From Alistipes sp. (GTDB lineage Bacteria; Bacteroidota; Bacteroidia; Bacteroidales; Rikenellaceae), in the NCBI GenBank assembly GCA_017465055.1, contig JAFTWZ010000017.1:1-64000 (forward strand): DNA of 64,000 nucleotides, given 5' to 3'. Within the stretch, counting starts at the first letter, position 1; every line of letters begins with the position of its first letter. Below are positions 26,266 through 34,611 of this stretch, piece after piece. A model generated the notes under the pieces. That model worked only from the letters and a program-made list of their open reading frames with translations. It was not told the DNA's origin and searched no databases. A program made the translations under genes and the position numbers.

Positions 26266-26892
26266 ATGATACTATCACTAATCATACTATACACGCTGAC
26301 GCTCATCTATCTGTCGATAGCTGACCGCTTCCGCAACCACGCCTCGATACTTGCCATCCAGGGATTACTACTTTTTGGCATCGCCATAGCACGTATGCAC
26401 GAGTTTCACCCTGTGGAGATGAGCTTCATCATCGTCGAGACCTTTGTATTCAAGGCTATAGTCATCCCTGCGATACTTTTGCACGTCATCCACAAGACCA
26501 AGATTAACCGCATACATTCGTCATCGTCGCAGTTTGGCGCACTTACGATGTCGATAGTGGCACTGGTGGCCAGTTGCACCATAACCTACTATATGGCCGA
26601 CAGCCGCACCGATATGATATTCTTCGGCGTGGCGCTATACGCACTGCTCTCGGGACTTATCCTCATCGTTATGCGTAAGCGAATATTTGCACACTTGGTC
26701 GGATTTCTGGTTATCGAGAATGGTGTGTTCCTCTTCTCGATGGCTATAGGTGTCGAGCTTCCGATGCTTATCAACCTCGCTATTATGCTCGATATCCTTA
26801 TCTCAATACTCATCCTCGGTATGTTCCTCCGCCGCTTGGACAACGACATACATACAGACGAGACGGATGCTCTAACCTCGATTAAAGATTAA
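26266..26892 (+). CDS. Ehr/hydrogenase-4-type complex, HyfE-like subunit
   Basis: The protein has 208 residues, is highly hydrophobic and has about six helices. It fits HyfE, whose C-terminal half is NuoK-like: the segment LVGFLVIENGVFLFSMAIGVELP resembles NuoK, with a membrane-buried Glu in IEN. It is 10 bp after the HyfC-like gene, preceded by AGGAG, and 5 bp before the HyfF-like gene. The C-terminus is polar (DTDETDALTSIKD-like). Identification rests on length, topology and operon position. Confidence 0.85.
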   Translation: MILSLIILYTLTLIYLSIADRFRNHASILAIQGLLLFGIAIARMHEFHPVEMSFIIVETFVFKAIVIPAILLHVIHKTKINRIHSSSSQFGALTMSIVALVASCTITYYMADSRTDMIFFGVALYALLSGLILIVMRKRIFAHLVGFLVIENGVFLFSMAIGVELPMLINLAIMLDILISILILGMFLRRLDNDIHTDETDALTSIKD

Positions 26893-26897
26893 CGACT

Positions 26898-28316
26898 ATG
26901 GAAATGCTTATATACATCATACTCTCGGTACTTCTGGCCATAGCCCCCTTAGCTGTGCGCTCGGAGCGCGCTACGCACCTCATCGCAGGGGCTTTCTTCT
27001 TGGTTCAGGTGGCAGCCATAGCCTTAGTCATCGCCTTCGACCGCATCGACTGCGTTATGCTCTCGATATTCCGCGCCGACACCTTAGCCGTGCTCTTCCA
27101 CATACTTATGACCTTAGTGCTCGGCTTTACGCTGATACACTCGTCGTCGTACCTCAAGGCCGAGGATATCTCGACACGCTCATACAAGGCCTACTACACG
27201 CTACTTATGCTCCTTGCTGTGGCCATCAGCTGCGTCTACTACTCGGACAACGTAGCTATGACGTGGGTATTCCTCGAGGCTACGACCATCTGCTCGGCAG
27301 GTATCATCTACCACCGCGAGTTTAGGCAATCGTTGGAGGCAACGTGGAAGTACATCTTCGTATGCTCTACGGGTATCGCTATGGCATACCTCGGCATCCT
27401 GCTCCTCTCTACCGTTGCACACCACGGCGCTTTGGACTACGCCGCGCTTAAGGAGGTCATCGCCGAGGGTAACCCACTATACCTCAAGGTCGCCTTCCTG
27501 CTTATCGTCGTGGGCTACAGCTGTAAGATGGAGATATTCCCGCTATACACCGTGGGCGTCGATGCCAACTACGCCGCTATAGCTCCCGCCTCGGCATTTA
27601 TCTCTACGGCACTGGTCAACGCAGGTTTCCTGTCAATCTACCGCATCTATGACCTCTACGCCGCATCGGGCGAGGTGTTTGAGTGGGCGCGCCACCTGTT
27701 GATACTCATAGGTATCCTATCGTTGGCCGTAGGAGCTATGTTCCTGCGCCGTACCAACAACTACAAGCGCTTCTTGTCCTACTCTACTGTCGAGAATATG
27801 GGTATCGTGGCCATAGGCCTCGGTATCGGAGGCATAGCACTCTGGGCTGCAGTGTTCCACGTCGTATGCCACACGCTGGTCAAGAGCTCGATGTTCTACC
27901 AGGTGGGCATCGTGCGACACATATACGACAGCTACAGCATCAACCGCATAGGCAACTATATGAACATCAACAAGGTGGGTGCTATAGGCATCATCGTCGG
28001 CACTTTAGTGCTGCTGGCCTTCCCACCCTCGCCACTCTTCGTCTCGGAGGTTATGATCTTCTCCGAGATTGTCACCGTAGGCAGCTGGTGGCTCTTGGCC
28101 TTGATGCTGGTGCTTATGTGCGTGGTGATATACTCTATCTGGAGCCGCACGTTGCGCTTAGGCTACCACTCTAACCAGGACGAGCTACACCTCTCGGCCG
28201 TAAACCGCCGCCTGTCGTACTCGGCAGCCATACTACTCATCGTAGCAATCGTATTGGGTATATGGCAGCCTCAAGTACTCAAGGAGGCTATTGACATCAT
28301 CGTAAACATCGGCTAA
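26898..28316 (+). CDS. Ehr/hydrogenase-4-type complex, HyfF-like antiporter subunit
   Basis: The protein has 472 residues and about 14 membrane helices. It is a second NuoN/M-like antiporter subunit, distinct from the first. Conserved features include Glu in MTWVFLEATTICSAG, Lys in YSCKMEIFPLYTVGVDANY, Lys in NNYKRFLSYSTVENMGI, and HTLVKSSMFYQVG. The order HyfB-C-E-F-G matches E. coli hyf without the HyfD paralogue. The spacing of 5 and 4 bp to its neighbours shows tight translational coupling. Confidence 0.91.
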   Translation: MEMLIYIILSVLLAIAPLAVRSERATHLIAGAFFLVQVAAIALVIAFDRIDCVMLSIFRADTLAVLFHILMTLVLGFTLIHSSSYLKAEDISTRSYKAYYTLLMLLAVAISCVYYSDNVAMTWVFLEATTICSAGIIYHREFRQSLEATWKYIFVCSTGIAMAYLGILLLSTVAHHGALDYAALKEVIAEGNPLYLKVAFLLIVVGYSCKMEIFPLYTVGVDANYAAIAPASAFISTALVNAGFLSIYRIYDLYAASGEVFEWARHLLILIGILSLAVGAMFLRRTNNYKRFLSYSTVENMGIVAIGLGIGGIALWAAVFHVVCHTLVKSSMFYQVGIVRHIYDSYSINRIGNYMNINKVGAIGIIVGTLVLLAFPPSPLFVSEVMIFSEIVTVGSWWLLALMLVLMCVVIYSIWSRTLRLGYHSNQDELHLSAVNRRLSYSAAILLIVAIVLGIWQPQVLKEAIDIIVNIG

Positions 28317-28320
28317 CGCT

Positions 28321-29832
28321 ATGAAACTATACTACACGACAAACAATAGAGCCTCGGCCGTGGTGCTTCAAGATATCCCCGTGGTGGAGTATATGGAGCT
28401 ATACCACGACCTCAGCGAGCGTATGCACGACACACGCTACCACGTAGCTCACTACTTCGCAACGGAGATAGAGAACGGCCTGCGTTTCTTTATGCTCGTG
28501 CTCGACGACGAGACTGGCGAGGTGCTCATCACCTCGTTTATCCCCGACTACTACGCCGAGGGATTAGCATCTCTTACGGCGGTGCACCCACAGTTCCACC
28601 CCTTCGAGCGCGAGATGCACGAGCTCTACGGCATACCCTTCGACAGCCACCCCTGGCTTAAGCCTCTGCGCTTCAGCCACGATAGGCGCGACAGGAGCTC
28701 GACGATGGATAGCTACCCCTTCTACGAGATCGAGGGTAAGGAGCTTCACGAGGTAAACGTAGGCCCTATCCACGCAGGCATCATCGAGCCTGGCGCCTTC
28801 CGCTTTATCTGCGATGGAGAGCAGGTGCTACACCTCGAAATCGCCTTAGGCTACCAGCACCGCGGCGTCGAGGGCGAGATGGTCAAGAGCGACAACCGCC
28901 TGCGCCAGACGCTCATCGCCGAGTCCATAGCTGGCGATACGGCTGTGGGCCACGCTACTGCATATTGCGAACTTATCGAGAAGCTGGCAGGTGTCGAGGT
29001 TTCAAAGTCACTACGCTTGGAGCGTATGATAGCCATCGAGCTTGAGCGTATAGCTATGCACCTTGCCGACACGGGAGCTTTGGCTACGGATATCGGTTTT
29101 CAGCTCTACCAGGTAGCCTGCGAGGCGCTACGTACCGTGACTATCAACACCACACAGGCGTGGTGCGGCAACCGCTTTGGCAAGAGCTTGATACGCCCTA
29201 TGGGTAGCAATCACCCCCTTACCGAGGCTAAGATAGAGCTTATACGCAAGAATATCACCGACGTACGCCGCCGCTACTGCGAGCTACGTGAAGATATCCT
29301 CGAGGCGCACACGCTCTTGGCCCGTTTCGAGCAGTGTGGTCTTGTGCCTAAGAGCGAGATGGAGCGCATCGGAGGCGTCGGTCAGGCCGCCAGAGCCAGT
29401 GGTCTTAAGCGCGACATACGCCACACGCACCCCTCGGGCTACTACGCCGAGATGGAGCACACCCCCATTGTTAAGAGCGAGTGCGATGTTATGGCACGCC
29501 TTGCAACACGCCTCGACGAGGTTATTCAGAGTGCCGACTACGTAGAGCGTCTCTTGTCTGGCTACGCGCCATCTAAGGATATCGCAGCTCCGAACTACGA
29601 GGCTCAGCTGAAGGGCGAGGCTCTCTCGTTCTCGCTTGTCGAGGGCTGGCGCGGCGAGATATGCCACGTGGCACTTACGAATGGCGATGGTCGCATCGTA
29701 AAGTATAAGGTTAAGGATCCAAGCCTTCACAACTGGCTCGGCCTGGCCATAGCCGTACGCTCGGAGGGTATCTCTGACTTCCCAATTAATAATAAGAGCT
29801 TCAACCTATCGTACTGCGGTCACGACCTGTAA
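28321..29832 (+). CDS. Ehr complex large subunit, HyfG-like (NuoC+NuoD fusion) without NiFe ligands
   Basis: The protein has 503 residues. Residues 1-130 are NuoC/HyfG-N-like (HPFEREMHELYGIPF) and about 145-503 are the hydrogenase-large/NuoD fold. True NiFe hydrogenases bind the metal with RxCGxC and DPCxxC. Here the aligned sites read ESIAGDT (201-207) and SFNLSYCGHDL (493-503), so at most one of the four cysteines remains and no NiFe site can form. This is the hallmark of the Ehr group of complex-I relatives. It is the membrane-arm partner of the 29894-30655 protein, which starts 61 bp downstream. Confidence 0.9.
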   Translation: MKLYYTTNNRASAVVLQDIPVVEYMELYHDLSERMHDTRYHVAHYFATEIENGLRFFMLVLDDETGEVLITSFIPDYYAEGLASLTAVHPQFHPFEREMHELYGIPFDSHPWLKPLRFSHDRRDRSSTMDSYPFYEIEGKELHEVNVGPIHAGIIEPGAFRFICDGEQVLHLEIALGYQHRGVEGEMVKSDNRLRQTLIAESIAGDTAVGHATAYCELIEKLAGVEVSKSLRLERMIAIELERIAMHLADTGALATDIGFQLYQVACEALRTVTINTTQAWCGNRFGKSLIRPMGSNHPLTEAKIELIRKNITDVRRRYCELREDILEAHTLLARFEQCGLVPKSEMERIGGVGQAARASGLKRDIRHTHPSGYYAEMEHTPIVKSECDVMARLATRLDEVIQSADYVERLLSGYAPSKDIAAPNYEAQLKGEALSFSLVEGWRGEICHVALTNGDGRIVKYKVKDPSLHNWLGLAIAVRSEGISDFPINNKSFNLSYCGHDL

Positions 29833-29880
29833 TCGAGAGCGCGACAGATAAAAACGTAAGCAGATTAAATAGAATATATA

Positions 29881-29886
29881 AGGAGG
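29881..29886 (+). promoter_or_regulatory. Unusually strong Shine-Dalgarno before the Ehr small subunit
   Basis: AGGAGG ends 7 nt before the ATG at 29894. Most genes in this window lack any such site, as is usual for Bacteroidota. The gene also follows the longest gap of the operon (61 bp), so independent ribosome entry is plausible. Confidence 0.6.
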
Positions 29887-29893
29887 ACAACAT

Positions 29894-30655
29894 ATGCTAT
29901 TTGGAAAGGCAAAGATACTGCGCAGCCACGGCTGGCAATATATCCCCGACTTAGACGCCGTAACCCTCACCGAGGAGTTTCGCGGCTTCCCGATACTTAG
30001 CGAGACCAAAGAGAAGGACGACATAGAGCGTGCGGCGAAGTTGTGCCCTACGGGAGCTATAACCACTGCCCCACTTACGCTCGATATGGGCAAGTGTCTC
30101 TTCTGTGGTGAGTGCCAGAGGTGCGCACCACGCAACATACGCTTTACCAACGAGCACCGCCTTGCCGCCACGCGCCGCGAGGATCTTGTGGTCAAGGCTG
30201 GCGACACAGCCCCCAAGTTCGACACGTCGGTCATACGTCCCGAGATAGCTCGCTACTTTGGCCAGGCGTTGCAGCTGCGCGAGGTGTCGGCTGGTGGCGA
30301 CTGCTCGGTGGAGATGGAGCTTAACGCTACGGGCAACGTAAACTTCGACTTCGGCCGCTATGGCGTGGGCTTTACCGCCTCGCCACGCCACGCCGATGGT
30401 CTTGTACTCACAGGCCCTATAAGCCAGAATATGGCCGAGGCGCTCGACATATGCTACAACTCGATTGCCGAGCCTAAGATACTGGTTGTTTGCGGCTCGG
30501 AGGCCATCTCCGGAGGTCTCTACGCCAATAGCCCTGCTGTCGACAGGTCATTTTTGGATAAATATCACGTCGACCTATGGCTCCCTGGAGCACCTACACA
30601 CCCCCTATGCTTCATCGACGGCATCACTCGCCTACGCAAGAAGCAACGTAAGTAA
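29894..30655 (+). CDS. Ehr complex ferredoxin-small subunit fusion (HyfH-HyfI-like) with lost cluster ligands
   Basis: The protein has 253 residues. Residues 1 to about 100 are HyfH/NuoI-like with KLCPTGAI (Cys51) and CLFCGECQRCAP (Cys68, 71, 74, 77). The three cysteines that normally precede CPTGAI are absent, so probably one [4Fe-4S] cluster forms instead of two. Residues about 125-245 are HyfI/NuoB-like, but the N2-cluster ligands are replaced: CxxC by Asp136 and Val139, the third Cys by Glu203 (GSEAISGG), and the fourth by Ala233 (LPGAPTHP). A normal proximal cluster cannot form. The gene still looks intact and conserved in fold. purC follows after 23 bp. Confidence 0.85.
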   Translation: MLFGKAKILRSHGWQYIPDLDAVTLTEEFRGFPILSETKEKDDIERAAKLCPTGAITTAPLTLDMGKCLFCGECQRCAPRNIRFTNEHRLAATRREDLVVKAGDTAPKFDTSVIRPEIARYFGQALQLREVSAGGDCSVEMELNATGNVNFDFGRYGVGFTASPRHADGLVLTGPISQNMAEALDICYNSIAEPKILVVCGSEAISGGLYANSPAVDRSFLDKYHVDLWLPGAPTHPLCFIDGITRLRKKQRK

Positions 30656-30678
30656 ATAAATACTAAAACCTAAGAGAT

Positions 30679-31623
30679 ATGAATGCTATTGTAAAGAATG
30701 ATTTTCAGTTCGAGGGCCAGAAGAGCCACTATGTTGGCAAGGTTCGCGACGTCTACAACATCAACGACGAGTACTTGGTAATGGTCGTATCGGACCGTAT
30801 CTCGGCCTTCGACGTTGTGCTACCTAAGGGTATACCCTTCAAGGGCCAGGTGCTTAACCAGATAGCCGCCAAGTTCCTCGATGCTACGAGCGACATCCTC
30901 CCCAACTGGAAGATTGCCGTTCCCGATCCTATGGTCACCATCGGCCACCGCTGCGAGCCCTACAAGGTCGAGATGGTCATCCGCGGCTACCTCTCGGGCC
31001 ACGCTTGGAGAGAGTATAAGGCTGGCAAGCGCACTATCTGCGGTGTCGCTATGCCCGAGGGTATGGTCGAGAATCAGAAGTTCCCCGAGCCTATCATCAC
31101 CCCAACGACTAAGGCCGACGAGGGTCACGACGAGGATATCTCTAAGGAGGAGATTATCGCTCAGGGCCTTGTGTCGCGTCAGGAGTACGAGCAGCTCGAG
31201 GCATATACACGCGCCATCTTCCAGCGCGGTACGGAGATAGCCGAGAAGATGGGTCTTATCTTGGTAGATACGAAGTATGAGTTTGGCAAGAAGAACGGTA
31301 TTATATACCTTATGGACGAGATTCACACTCCCGACTCATCGCGTTACTTCTACAAGGAGGGCTACGAGGAGCGCCTCGCCGCAGGCCAGAAGCAGAAGCA
31401 GCTCTCTAAGGAGTTCGTTCGCGAGTGGCTTATGGAGAATGGTTTCCAGGGTCTGGAGGGTCAGCAGGTTCCCGAGATGACCCCAGAGGTTGTCGCAGGC
31501 ATCACCGAGCGTTATATCGAGCTATATGAGGCCGTTACGGGCGAGAAGTTCGTGCGCGCCGAGGCCAACAATGTCGAGGCTCGCATCGAGAAGAATGTAA
31601 GCGAGTACCTTAAGACGCTATAA
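30679..31623 (+). CDS. purC: Phosphoribosylaminoimidazole-succinocarboxamide synthase (SAICAR synthetase)
   Basis: The protein has 314 residues. [20 protein letters not shown] and [10 protein letters not shown] form the ATP-binding start, and [16 protein letters not shown] and [11 protein letters not shown] are family signatures. The enzyme condenses CAIR with aspartate in de novo purine synthesis. It is of the longer eukaryotic/Bacteroidota type (about 300 residues) rather than the 240-residue E. coli type. It is 23 bp after the Ehr operon. The next DNA is the boundary of a 3-kb inserted region. Confidence 0.97.
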   Translation: MNAIVKNDFQFEGQKSHYVGKVRDVYNINDEYLVMVVSDRISAFDVVLPKGIPFKGQVLNQIAAKFLDATSDILPNWKIAVPDPMVTIGHRCEPYKVEMVIRGYLSGHAWREYKAGKRTICGVAMPEGMVENQKFPEPIITPTTKADEGHDEDISKEEIIAQGLVSRQEYEQLEAYTRAIFQRGTEIAEKMGLILVDTKYEFGKKNGIIYLMDEIHTPDSSRYFYKEGYEERLAAGQKQKQLSKEFVREWLMENGFQGLEGQQVPEMTPEVVAGITERYIELYEAVTGEKFVRAEANNVEARIEKNVSEYLKTL

Positions 31624-31634
31624 TATTCCAAGCG

Positions 31635-31658
31635 TAATAATACAATAAGTGCCGACCC
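31635..31658 (+). repeat. Left 24-bp inverted repeat of the 3-kb island
   Basis: The 24 nt beginning TAATAATACAAT and ending GTGCCGACCC are the exact reverse complement of 34612-34635. The repeat lies 12 bp after the purC stop. Its last eight bases form part of a weak stem with the downstream GTGGGCAGCCC before a T-rich run, so it may also belong to the purC terminator. Confidence 0.85.
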
Positions 31659-31852
31659 AGTGGGCAGCCCTTTTTATTTTTAACTGATTGATTTTCAGTG
31701 TTAGTTTTTACGAAAATTGCGAAATCCTACATAGAAGACTACGTGGAGGTTGTGGTTAAATCCATTTTCCGACGAGTAAAATGTGTATAGCAGTTTTGAA
31801 AGTACGGCTCTGAAATCGAGCATCTTTCGCTGATGCGATATGTATAAACAAA

Positions 31853-31895
31853 ATTGGTGCGTGACGGGACTACATCGTTCCCTACACGCACCAAT
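31853..31895. terminator. Bidirectional hairpin terminator downstream of purC
   Basis: ATTGGTGCGTG pairs with CACGCACCAAT around an inner ACGGGA / TCCCT stem. T runs follow on both strands (TTTTTGTG on plus, TTTTGTTT on minus). It could end purC transcription from the left and the remnant gene from the right. Confidence 0.65.
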
Positions 31896-31916
31896 TTTTG
31901 TGTATAGACTATTCTC

Positions 31917-32105
31917 TTACTTCTTGCTCAAACTCAAAATCACAGTGAAAGTCTCGAAGGTCTCCATAAACTCCTTCTCCAATGCGGCAATCTGTGCGGC
32001 ATCGAGCTTTAAGCCTTCGTTCTCCTTCTCTACAAGTTCTACCATACCGCCCAACCAAGCAGCCTGCTTAGGAATGATGATGAAGAGACGGTCGCCATTA
32101 CTGTT
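31917..32105 (-). pseudogene. C-terminal remnant of an unidentified protein
   Basis: In the frame ending at the TAA 31917-31919, 62 sense codons read as a sensible protein: it begins NSNGDRLFIIIPKQAAWLGG and ends ETFTVILSLSKK. It looks like the tail of a folded protein with helical character, and its codon use is normal. There is no start codon or upstream part: the frame runs straight back into the end of the methyltransferase gene, whose TAA overlaps it (32104-32106). The simplest reading is a recombination joint that left only the 3' end of an older gene. The family was not recognised. Confidence 0.5.
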
Positions 32106-32859
32106 ATTTTCTTGCTATAACAATCGGCTGATAAAAGCCTGTCTCTTCTGGCATCTTCCATTGCACTTCCTTACATCCATTAGCTCTAAAAATAGAGGTG
32201 AGTTCTTCTCTACGGACGGCTCGGTATTCACATTCAAATTTACTTGTTTGAAGCGTCTGCTCATCCTCGATGATATATTGTACAAGATGATAATTGTCAT
32301 TCTTCCAAGTCCAAGTCTGGAAGCAGACACGCTGTCCTTTGTCTGTCTTATATATGTAAGGAGGTGAGTATGATGGCTTCTCCTCCAATAGCCTATCGTA
32401 ATCTCTAATGCTGGCAACGATTATTCCGTTTGGTTTGGTTTGCTCCGTTATGCTCTTGATTGCTGCCTCCAAATCTTTGTTTGAAAGCATATGAGGCAAG
32501 GCGTTGTCCATTGCTATCACAATATCAAATTGCTCTGAAAACCTATCCGCCAAACCACGAAAGTCAGCCAACTCAAATCGAATGTCAACATTGTTTTTCT
32601 TCGCCCTTTCCTTTGCTTCGATAATCTCTGCGGCACTTATGTCAGAAGCAGACACTCGATAGCCAAGCGCAGCAAGGCCTATGGACTGGGTTCCTATTCC
32701 ACAAGCACAATCAAGAATATGAGCTGCTGTGTCGAAGCCATTATCATTGAATATTCTATTCAGTATGACTGCCTGCTCGTGAATAGTAGATTGCCAATCT
32801 TGAAAGAGCTTGTCATATTGAGAAGCTATATTGTTATAAAATTCTTGCGTAATATCCAT
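32104..32859 (-). CDS. Class I SAM-dependent methyltransferase
   Basis: The protein has 251 residues. Motif I is ILDCACGIGTQSIGLAALGY (about 48-67), followed by the acidic motif II end VSASDIS and the motif IV region FDIVIAMDNALPHML. The N-terminus EFYNNIASQYDKLFQDW is typical of small-molecule methyltransferases (glycine/sarcosine or quinone type), but the substrate cannot be told. The gene lies in the AT-richer island and is likely acquired. No neighbouring biosynthetic gene gives a hint. It is followed at its stop by the remnant at 31917-32105. Confidence 0.85.
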   Translation of the reverse strand: MDITQEFYNNIASQYDKLFQDWQSTIHEQAVILNRIFNDNGFDTAAHILDCACGIGTQSIGLAALGYRVSASDISAAEIIEAKERAKKNNVDIRFELADFRGLADRFSEQFDIVIAMDNALPHMLSNKDLEAAIKSITEQTKPNGIIVASIRDYDRLLEEKPSYSPPYIYKTDKGQRVCFQTWTWKNDNYHLVQYIIEDEQTLQTSKFECEYRAVRREELTSIFRANGCKEVQWKMPEETGFYQPIVIARK

Positions 32860-33160
32860 ATCCCCTATCTTACTATATATGAAAGTTTACTTTATTTACA
32901 TCACTTCGATAGTGCATCAATATCCCTGACATTAACTATATGTTTGAAATAGCCGCACTTTACGCAGCTTATTATTGCATTGCAACCCCCTCTATATACT
33001 CTTCGATCTCGGAATGCGAAATGCCACACGGACGACGGCTAACGCTCAACACTCTCTCTAACTCTAGCCTATCAAGGCACGAAGCAGTATTCCTTCGCCA
33101 ACAAATTCCGTTTCTCCTGTGAGTATTATCTTTATAGCCGTTGTTTATATATATCTATCG
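32860..33160. other. Gap inside the island, no supported gene
   Basis: About 300 bp between the methyltransferase start and the ATPase stop. Short open frames of up to 60 codons exist on the plus strand (for example 32940-33122), but none has a recognisable motif or start context. No hairpin terminator or repeat stands out. It may be eroded coding DNA. Confidence 0.4.
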
Positions 33161-34345
33161 CTAAAATAGCTTGTTGATATCCATTGATAAAAATTCCTCC
33201 ACTGCTATACCGCCATCACCAACGATAAACGAGGCCTTAGGGTTAAACATCTGTCTGAATTTCTCTAAGCCGTTTGTGTTTTTCTCAGCATTGCTCTTCA
33301 CCTCAATAGCCACAATAGAGCCCTTTTTCTGAAGTATAAAATCTACTTCGTCATTACGCTCTCGCCAATAGAACACTTCAAAGCGATGAATAAATGCCTG
33401 GCTGACGAGGTATGCTCCAATGCCCGATTCAAAGATATGTCCCCACGCTTTACGGTCAAGAATAGCCTGCTCAAATGTAAGAGGACTGTACACCATCTTT
33501 AACGCATTGTTATATACTTGGAACTTTGGAATACTGGCTCTTCGGCGGGACATATCAACACTATATTTTTGCAGGCCACAGAGCAAACCACTCTCATTAA
33601 GCAGGTTAACGTATCCAGCCAATGTAGATGTGTTGCCTGCATCTTGCAAAGAGCCCAACATTTTATTTAATGATAGCAGGTTTCCGGAGTAGGCAGCTCC
33701 AAGTTCAAAGGTTTGTTTCAAAAGAGCAGGTTTACTGATTGGAGTATCCATAAGGATATCTTTATTTATAGTGGTATCGATAATCGCTGACTGGATATAC
33801 TGCTCAAAACGGTCACTATCATCAATCAGTGTTGCTGCTCCGGGGTAGCCTCCGTAAAACAGATATTGATCAACAGTGAAGCCAAAGCACTCTTTCATCT
33901 CCTTATAGCTCCAATGACTCATGCGAATCTCTTCGAACCGTCCTGCCAAGGACTCAGACAAGCCTTTTTCCAGCAGTACACGACTACTACCAAGAAGCAA
34001 TACCTTAATATTTCGGTCGTGGAATGTGTCATCATCCCACTCTTTTTTTACAACTTCACTCCAATTAGCAATTTTCTGAATCTCGTCAATTACAAGGATG
34101 ACACTCTCCCAGCCATTATTCTCTTTGAGACTGCGTGTCGCTGCCCAACAATTGGAAATCCACGCAGTATTGGTGGCAGGAACATTGTCCGCAGAGTAGA
34201 ACTGATAAGGCTGTGATAGATCTTTGAGTACCTGCTTGACAACTGTTGATTTGCCAATCTGGCGAGCACCCATTACAACCTGAATAAACGTTCTTTCTTC
34301 TTCAAGCCTTGATTTAATTTTCTGATATTCAGCTCTTTTATACAT
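33161..34345 (-). CDS. AAA_14/DUF4143-family ATPase
   Basis: The protein has 394 residues. The Walker A segment is VMGARQIGKSTVVKQVL (about 24-40) and the Walker B segment is VILVIDEIQKI with the following WSEVVKKEWD. The C-terminal half is the DUF4143 nuclease-like region, including HIFESGIGAYLVSQAF and the restriction-fold core DEVDFILQKKGSIVAIEVKS. This family is common in accessory DNA of Bacteroidetes. Its role is not well defined, though some authors link it to toxin-antitoxin or defence contexts. It has its own promoter at 34389-34420 and lies in the island. Confidence 0.9.
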   Translation of the reverse strand: MYKRAEYQKIKSRLEEERTFIQVVMGARQIGKSTVVKQVLKDLSQPYQFYSADNVPATNTAWISNCWAATRSLKENNGWESVILVIDEIQKIANWSEVVKKEWDDDTFHDRNIKVLLLGSSRVLLEKGLSESLAGRFEEIRMSHWSYKEMKECFGFTVDQYLFYGGYPGAATLIDDSDRFEQYIQSAIIDTTINKDILMDTPISKPALLKQTFELGAAYSGNLLSLNKMLGSLQDAGNTSTLAGYVNLLNESGLLCGLQKYSVDMSRRRASIPKFQVYNNALKMVYSPLTFEQAILDRKAWGHIFESGIGAYLVSQAFIHRFEVFYWRERNDEVDFILQKKGSIVAIEVKSNAEKNTNGLEKFRQMFNPKASFIVGDGGIAVEEFLSMDINKLF

Positions 34346-34388
34346 AACATTACATTTTACGCAGTGAGTTGATTATTTTTACGCAATG

Positions 34389-34420
34389 CAAATATATGTC
34401 CGATTTTTTAGATCTCCAAA
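34389..34420 (-). promoter_or_regulatory. Promoter of the island ATPase gene
   Basis: On the minus strand TTTG (34420-34417), a 20-nt spacer and TATATTTG (34396-34389) match the Bacteroidota consensus. The start of transcription would be about 37 nt before the ATG at 34345. Confidence 0.65.
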
Positions 34421-34564
34421 GAATTTCGCATATTATATCTTAATTATACTTAATTTATACTACATAGAAGACTGCACGCAAAAGGGTAAAATCAACGCTT
34501 AAACCATTTTTGCACAAAAAGTCGTTTCACAACGCAACAACCTAATGCAATGTATATCAACAAA

Positions 34565-34594
34565 ATCGGCGGTGAATAGTATTTCACCGCCGAT
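34565..34594 (-). terminator. Hairpin terminator after the P-type ATPase gene
   Basis: A perfect 12-bp stem (ATCGGCGGTGAA / TTCACCGCCGAT) with a 6-nt loop is followed on the minus strand by TTTTGTTG. It lies about 60 bp beyond the P-type ATPase stop, on the island side of the right inverted repeat. Confidence 0.7.
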
Positions 34595-34611
34595 GAAGGG
34601 TAGTCCTAAAA

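Noticed and set aside
23325-30655. Functional hydrogenase 4 (hydrogen-evolving) operon
   Set aside because: The NiFe cysteines and the N2-cluster cysteines are missing, so hydrogen chemistry is not possible at the usual site. It is described as an Ehr-type complex instead.
31840-32367. 175-codon plus-strand open frame in the island
   Set aside because: It is antisense to the gene remnant and the methyltransferase, has no recognisable motif, and begins inside the hairpin terminator.
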